Origin: an uncultured Erysipelotrichaceae bacterium
GTDB lineage: Bacteria; Bacillota_I; Bacilli_A; RFN20; CAG-826
DNA: 59,314 nt
Reading direction: 5' to 3'
Assembly: GCA_900315885.1 (NCBI GenBank)
Contig: ONAT01000012.1
Coordinates: forward strand, 1-59,314
The notes below the pieces were generated by a model that worked only from the letters and a program-made list of their open reading frames with translations, was not told the DNA's origin and made no database searches. Position numbers and translations under genes: made by a program. The stretch's first letter is position 1. Each line of letters starts with the position of its first letter. Positions 54,686-59,314 of the stretch are shown here, in pieces.

Positions 54686-57046
54686 ATGGTTGGCGAAAGA
54701 AAAAGTAAATTTAATAATTTAACATATGTGTTAGTAGCTATTAGCATGTACGTTCTTTTGCTTTTCGCTCAATTTAGTTTTTTAGCTGCACAAAAAGGAA
54801 TATTACTTGCTTTAAAAATATTGTTTTGTGTAGTATTTTTATTATTTTTAAAAGTAAACAATGCTCATAAAAGAGAGTTTTTAATTCCGTTAGGATTTTC
54901 TTTTGCTGTGGTAATATACAGTTTAATTCCAGCGATATTTATGCGCGTTAATTATCCTGAAAATGTTTCGCTTTTAAATAATATAGTTTCAATTTGTGAT
55001 AGCGCAATGCGAACATATTACTTATTTGCAATGTTTTTTATGAGTTACAAATTCAAAAAACAAAAAGACAAACTTAAACCAGTATTTTATATCATATTAG
55101 TAAGTGTGGTTTTGATGATTTGCTACTCTCTTATTTTTGAAAGAGAAGACATCATAAATTCTTTTACGCAAGCATCGGCGCATTCATATCAAATAAGTGC
55201 ACTTTTCGCTAACAAAAACACTTTAGGTTTATTTGTGTTTATGGGTATGGTTTTAAGTACATATTTTGCCCAAAAGAAGCCAATATTCTACTTACTCGAT
55301 TTAGTAATGTTAGTGTATTTATTTGTTTGTCACTCTAAAGCGCCGTTATTACTAGGAACAATTTTATTGCTTGTTACTTATATTTCATTTTTAGTTAAAA
55401 AAGATGATAAAGGTAACATGAATTATAAAAAAATTCTTATCAATTTAGGCACGCTTTTATTGATATTGGTTGTAGTTTTAGTTATTTGTTTAACAAATAC
55501 AAACTTTGCTAATACGTTAACACGCTTTATTTCACAAACAATTTTTGATGATGGAGTTATTACTATTACAGACCGCTTAAAGACATTTGGCGATTTCTTT
55601 AGTAATTATGGAGCGTTTGGTTTAATTTTTGGCAAAGGCTTATTAACGTCCGCTTATGCAGTGACTGTTGCGGTAAATCGTGCAATTATTGATAACATTT
55701 ATATTTTCCATATTCAAACGGGTGGATTTATAAAATTATTAATTATGTGTGCTTTATATATTGCTTTAACGAAGCAATTAAAATATGAGAAAAACGGAAA
55801 AGTATTCTTTATTACCGTATTAGTGCTTTATCCTTTATATGGCTTATTTGAATCAATATCTTTGTTTAACATAACTTGTTTCTGCTTACCAATTTATTTG
55901 CTGATTTTATCAATGGTAAAAGAAGATAATCCAAAAGATATAAAGCATGTTTTACATATTGGGGCTACATATAATTATGGGGGGATTGAAAAAGTTGTTT
56001 ACGAACTATATAAAGGACTTGATAAGTCAAAAGTTCAATTTGACTTAATTAACTCTTTTGATATGCCTCTTGCTTATGAAAATGAATATAAACGAAATGG
56101 TGCGACAATATATTATCTAGATATTAAAAGAAAAGGCCGTTATTTTAATTATTTATGTTCGGTTTGTAAATTCTTCTTTAATACAAAAATTGACGCAATT
56201 GTATATCATTTTGGCGATTTAACAAGTGCGAGTATTACGCTTCTTGCTTATTTGTGTGGAATTAGAAATATTAATTATGATGCACATATGAGTGAAGGCG
56301 CAAAGGAAAGTTTAGTTCGAAGAATTGTGATTCTTATCAATAGATCTTTAGTGTGGCTTTTAAATGATAATTGTTTTGCTGATTCTATTAAATCACGTGA
56401 TTATACTTTCTTAGGAAACAAAGACAAAGTCACATGCATCATACCTTTAAGTATTAATAAATATTTATATGATAAAGATCTTAGAATTTCTATTAGAAAA
56501 AAATATGGTGTTAGCGATGATACTTGTTTAATTGGAAATGTTGGAAGAATAGAACAAGGCAAGAATCAACTTAGAACTCTTGAAATATTTAAAGTATTAA
56601 AATCACAAATTAATAAGAAACTTAAATTGATGTTTGTGGGAGCAACATCCGATATAGAATATAAGGCTTTAATAGATGCTAAGATTAAAGAATATGATTT
56701 GGGAAATGATATCATTTTTACAGGTATGATTAACGAAAATGTTGAAAAGTACTATTCTGCGTTTGATTTATTCCTTTTCACATCTAAATACGAGAGTTTT
56801 GGCTTAGTATTAATTGAAGCCCAAATTAGTGGCTTACCTGTGGTTTCTTCTTATGAAGTAAAAAGTAGTGATGTTGTTATTTCTAAAGATATTGATTTTG
56901 TAACACTTAAAGAATCAAATGAAAAATGGTCTCAAAGTTGTAATGACTTAATATCTAAAGGACGTAATAATATTGTTAATGTAGATATAAGCAGATTTGA
57001 TGATACAAAATGTGCTCAGATAATGTGCGACAAAATTTTTAAATAG
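54686..57046 (+). CDS. Polysaccharide polymerase-glycosyltransferase fusion (Wzy-like plus GT4), second copy type
   Basis: A 786-residue fusion with the same plan as the gene at 47692 but diverged in sequence. Residues about 12-410 form about 11 helices with the polymerase/ligase signature FANKNTLGLFVFMG near 175. The GT-B domain begins at about 419 with HVLHIGATYNYGGIEKVVYEL, then NVGRIEQGKNQLRTLEIF, and EX7E in YESFGLVLIEAQISGLPVV. It starts 1 nt after the rmlB stop with only a weak ribosome binding site, so translation probably depends on readthrough coupling from rmlB. The two fusions may polymerise different glycans or act in sequence. Confidence 0.8.
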   Translation: MVGERKSKFNNLTYVLVAISMYVLLLFAQFSFLAAQKGILLALKILFCVVFLLFLKVNNAHKREFLIPLGFSFAVVIYSLIPAIFMRVNYPENVSLLNNIVSICDSAMRTYYLFAMFFMSYKFKKQKDKLKPVFYIILVSVVLMICYSLIFEREDIINSFTQASAHSYQISALFANKNTLGLFVFMGMVLSTYFAQKKPIFYLLDLVMLVYLFVCHSKAPLLLGTILLLVTYISFLVKKDDKGNMNYKKILINLGTLLLILVVVLVICLTNTNFANTLTRFISQTIFDDGVITITDRLKTFGDFFSNYGAFGLIFGKGLLTSAYAVTVAVNRAIIDNIYIFHIQTGGFIKLLIMCALYIALTKQLKYEKNGKVFFITVLVLYPLYGLFESISLFNITCFCLPIYLLILSMVKEDNPKDIKHVLHIGATYNYGGIEKVVYELYKGLDKSKVQFDLINSFDMPLAYENEYKRNGATIYYLDIKRKGRYFNYLCSVCKFFFNTKIDAIVYHFGDLTSASITLLAYLCGIRNINYDAHMSEGAKESLVRRIVILINRSLVWLLNDNCFADSIKSRDYTFLGNKDKVTCIIPLSINKYLYDKDLRISIRKKYGVSDDTCLIGNVGRIEQGKNQLRTLEIFKVLKSQINKKLKLMFVGATSDIEYKALIDAKIKEYDLGNDIIFTGMINENVEKYYSAFDLFLFTSKYESFGLVLIEAQISGLPVVSSYEVKSSDVVISKDIDFVTLKESNEKWSQSCNDLISKGRNNIVNVDISRFDDTKCAQIMCDKIFK

Positions 57047-57059
57047 GAGGTGAAAATCA

Positions 57060-58208
57060 ATGAATGTTTCAGATTTTACTAAGTGTTCGGGATGCACAAG
57101 CTGTGCATCAATATGTCCTAAGCATGCGATAGAAATGAAAGAAAATAGTAAAGGATTTTTACGCCCTTTCATTAATAAAGAACTATGTGTTGATTGTGGC
57201 CTCTGTTTTAAAGCATGTGATTTTAATGGAGATAATGTTGATTCTAACCGCCCGTTAGCATATGTGGGAATGAAAAATAAAGATTTAGAAAAAAGAAAAA
57301 AATCAGCTTCAGGTGGAATATTTTATGCACTTGCTGAAAAGATTATTGAGGGTAATGGAACTGTTTATGGCGCTGCATTAATAGATAATAGAATTGTAAA
57401 ACATATTAGAGTTACAAACATTGAAGAACTAAATGTCTTAAGAAAATCTAAGTACGCTGCTTCAGACATGCGTAATATTTTTGTTGAAATCAAAAAAGAT
57501 TTGGCCAATAAAAAAGTTTTATTTTCTGGCACACCTTGTCAAGTTGCGGGATTATTATCATTTTTAAAATTTTTAAATGTAGATACATCTAATTTATATA
57601 CTATTGATTTGATTTGTCATGGAACTCCATCAAATAAAATTTGGGAAGAGTATGTAGAATATATTGAAAATAAAGAAAAAGAAAAAGTTAAAATAGCAAT
57701 ATTTAGAGATAAAACATATGGATGGAAAACACATTATGAATCTTTTGAATTTGCAAACAAGAAAATAAAAACTGACAAATTTAGAGAACTATTTTATAGC
57801 AACTTGATTTTACCTGATGATGGCTGTTTTGTCTGTAAATATGAATCATTAGATAGAAGAAGTGATATAACCATTGGTGATTTGCTTGGCACACAAAAAG
57901 AGGCTGAAAGTTTTAAAGACAAATTTGGTGTTTCACTTGTTATGCCTTTAACGCAAAAAGGTTTGACTTTGCTTTCTCTTGTGAAAGATGATTTTGATGT
58001 AATATCTTTAAAAGAAGAAGAGATTATGCAACCAAACTTAAAAGCGCCTGTTAAAAAGCCATTAAAATATGAAAAATTCTGGAAAGATTACGATAATAAA
58101 TCGTTTGATAAAGTTCTTAAAAAATGGCCAGAAAGGGCCATGCACAAAAAAATAAGAGAATTCAAAGAAAGAGTACAGAACAAATTAAAAAGAGTAATGC
58201 ATAAGTAA
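57060..58208 (+). CDS. Iron-sulfur FrhB/FdhB-like protein of polysaccharide loci
   Basis: A 382-residue protein. Two 4Fe-4S sites lie at the N-terminus: Cys9, 12, 15, 19 and Cys43, 46, 49, 53. They are followed by the FrhB/FdhB N- and C-domains (SGGIFYALAEKIIEGNGTVYG, then FSGTPCQVAGLLSFL and IDLICHGTPSNKIWEEYV, and SDITIGDLLG). Relatives in archaea are F420-hydrogenase beta subunits. In bacterial glycan loci such proteins are common, and I presume they act as flavin-dependent sugar reductases or modifiers; the substrate is unknown. AGGAGGTG precedes the start, 13 nt after the fusion gene. Confidence 0.82.
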   Translation: MNVSDFTKCSGCTSCASICPKHAIEMKENSKGFLRPFINKELCVDCGLCFKACDFNGDNVDSNRPLAYVGMKNKDLEKRKKSASGGIFYALAEKIIEGNGTVYGAALIDNRIVKHIRVTNIEELNVLRKSKYAASDMRNIFVEIKKDLANKKVLFSGTPCQVAGLLSFLKFLNVDTSNLYTIDLICHGTPSNKIWEEYVEYIENKEKEKVKIAIFRDKTYGWKTHYESFEFANKKIKTDKFRELFYSNLILPDDGCFVCKYESLDRRSDITIGDLLGTQKEAESFKDKFGVSLVMPLTQKGLTLLSLVKDDFDVISLKEEEIMQPNLKAPVKKPLKYEKFWKDYDNKSFDKVLKKWPERAMHKKIREFKERVQNKLKRVMHK

Positions 58209-58222
58209 GGAGTGAGATTTAA

Positions 58223-59200
58223 ATGAAATTATCAGTTATTGTTCCAATATATAATGCTGAAAAGTTTTTAAATCAGTGTATTGGATCATTAGTAAATCAG
58301 ACATATAAAGATTTTGAAATTGTCCTTGTAAATGATGGTAGTAAAGATAATTCTTTAGCAATTTGTGAGTCTTACGCAAAAAATGATAAAAGAATTAAAA
58401 TTATATCACAAGAAAACAAAGGAATTTCTGGCGCTGTAATAACGGGAATAGAAAATAGCACGGGAGAATATATTTCGTTTGTAGATGCTGATGATTTTTG
58501 TGAATTAAACAAATATGAAAAGCTAATGCAAAAAGCCACTGAATTTGATTGTGATATGGTCGCATGTGGTATTAAATCTGATACAGGATTTGTGCGTATT
58601 AGCAAAGCAAAAGAAGGCTTATATGCCGATAAGAATATTAAAAAGTTATATAAGAATATTTTCTTATTTGGTGGATATTGTACTAGATATAACAAAGTAA
58701 TTAAAAGGACATTGCTAATAGATAACTTAGATATCTATAAAATGTGTAAACATTCGATAAATGAGGATTATTATTTTTATTTATCATTCTTCTTTGATTT
58801 AAAACGTGTTTATATTTTGCATGATGTTTTGTGTGATGTACGTGTTGCAGAAAATACTAATTCAACAACAAAAACGCAACGAAAAGCAAATTTTGAGACC
58901 CCATATTCATTTTATGAAGATATGAAAAAGATTTTTGCTTTAAAAGGTAAAGATAAATATTTAAAACAAATATATAATTTTATATTCCAAGCTTATAAGG
59001 CTCAGCTTGTAATTGTGAAAAGAAATCCAGAATATAACAAAAAATTAGAAATTAAAAAGATAGTAAATGATAAATTATTCCGTAAAGCGTGTTGGCATAC
59101 TTCTTGGAAATTCTATCCGAACTATAAATCTCATCTTAAAGACTACGTTTTACAAATATTAGTTATTTTAAGATTTAATTGGTTAATAGCAAAATTATAA
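58223..59200 (+). CDS. Glycosyltransferase family 2
   Basis: A 325-residue GT-A glycosyltransferase. The N-terminus LSVIVPIYNAEKFLNQCIGSL, VNDGSKDNS, and the metal-binding DxD-type motif FVDADDF (residue about 88-94) are diagnostic for GT2. The C-terminal half has a helix-rich acceptor region with a late hydrophobic segment (YVLQILVILRFNWLIA). AAGGAGTGAG precedes the ATG, 14 nt after the FrhB-like gene. It is the last gene in the window's operon. Donor and acceptor are unknown. Confidence 0.9.
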   Translation: MKLSVIVPIYNAEKFLNQCIGSLVNQTYKDFEIVLVNDGSKDNSLAICESYAKNDKRIKIISQENKGISGAVITGIENSTGEYISFVDADDFCELNKYEKLMQKATEFDCDMVACGIKSDTGFVRISKAKEGLYADKNIKKLYKNIFLFGGYCTRYNKVIKRTLLIDNLDIYKMCKHSINEDYYFYLSFFFDLKRVYILHDVLCDVRVAENTNSTTKTQRKANFETPYSFYEDMKKIFALKGKDKYLKQIYNFIFQAYKAQLVIVKRNPEYNKKLEIKKIVNDKLFRKACWHTSWKFYPNYKSHLKDYVLQILVILRFNWLIAKL

Positions 59201-59216
59201 AAAAATAAGTATCAGA

Positions 59217-59256
59217 TGAACTAGTCAACAAAAATTAGACAGTTCAAAAAAGTCTC
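59217..59256 (+). mobile_element. Possible terminal sequence of an IS3-family (IS150-type) element
   Basis: TGAACTAGTCAACAAAAATT followed by AGACAGTTCAAAAAAGTCTC resembles the ends of IS150-group elements, which begin TG and carry an AAAAxTTxGACAG block followed by an AAAAAGTCT-type segment. The window stops 58 nt later, before any transposase frame would start. The match is from memory and short. Confidence 0.35.
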
Positions 59257-59259
59257 AAT

Positions 59260-59300
59260 ACCCCATGTCAGTTTTGTACTGATGTGGGGTTTTGTATTTT
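59260..59300 (+). terminator. Terminator after the glycosyltransferase, or inside the IS end
   Basis: ACCCCATGTCAG (59260-59271) pairs with CTGATGTGGGGT (59279-59290) with two G-T pairs and a 7-nt loop, then TTTGTATTTT. It may end the polysaccharide operon or shield a transposase gene from outside transcription. Confidence 0.7.
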
Positions 59301-59314
59301 AAACAATACATCGG

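Noticed and set aside
57060-58208. True coenzyme F420 hydrogenase subunit
   Set aside because: No hydrogenase or F420 genes are nearby; the glycan operon context makes a sugar-modifying or general redox role more likely.

Overview
The window looks like chromosomal DNA of a low-GC Gram-positive bacterium on the Bacilli side that gave rise to the Mollicutes (an Erysipelotrichales, Izemoplasma, Acholeplasma or RF39-like lineage is my best guess). The reasons are the very AT-rich sequence, strong AGGAGG-type ribosome binding sites, many lipobox lipoproteins, an Opp system with enlarged OppA and OppB, and a GatA with the signature TGDSVRKPASY that I associate with Mollicutes. TGA is a real stop codon here (it ends rimI, the glycosyltransferase at 13245 and the gerQ-like gene), so the mycoplasma TGA=Trp code is not in use. 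I saw no tRNA, rRNA or CRISPR array.

Layout. 0.1-9.3 kb: a small membrane protein, then an oppABCDF peptide-import operon whose last gene is a membrane-anchored leucine-rich-repeat protein. 9.3-14.3 kb: a small envelope polysaccharide group (Wzx-type flippase, three glycosyltransferases). 14.4-21.5 kb: ung, a GerQ-like spore-coat gene, a TPP riboswitch with thiT, an unknown membrane protein, a poorly coding stretch with a homopolymer-frameshifted lipoprotein, a YgaC-type nucleotide phosphatase, an FNR-like reductase and a zinc-ribbon membrane protein. 21.6-26.6 kb: the t6A operon tsaE-tsaB-rimI-tsaD, asnS and an unknown membrane protein. 26.6-28.6 kb: a three-gene minus-strand membrane protein operon. 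28.7-36.6 kb: a CxxC lipoprotein, pcrA-ligA and gatCAB.

36.7-47.6 kb is a surface and secretion region. A large lipoprotein with two Cys/His papain-like modules is followed by three tandem paralogous lipoproteins. The spacers between those lipoproteins hold decayed copies of the 3' end of the large gene, an architecture reminiscent of polymorphic toxin/immunity arrays. Next come two paralogous secreted, membrane-anchored endonuclease I proteins that flank a divergent MerR regulator and iron alcohol dehydrogenase pair, which share a 19-bp-spacer promoter with a perfect dyad.

47.6-59.2 kb is a capsule or exopolysaccharide operon: a polymerase-glycosyltransferase fusion, a CapD/WbpM-type dehydratase, a priming sugar transferase, rmlA, rmlB, a second polymerase-glycosyltransferase fusion, an FrhB-like iron-sulfur protein and a GT2 glycosyltransferase. 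The window ends in what may be the terminus of an IS3-family element.

The most unusual items are the protease/lipoprotein array with gene fossils, the two independent polymerase-glycosyltransferase fusions, the hairpin-bridged ribosome binding site of the first fusion, the twin surface nucleases, and the T8-tract frameshifted lipoprotein. Functions come from motif recognition by eye; no database search was run.
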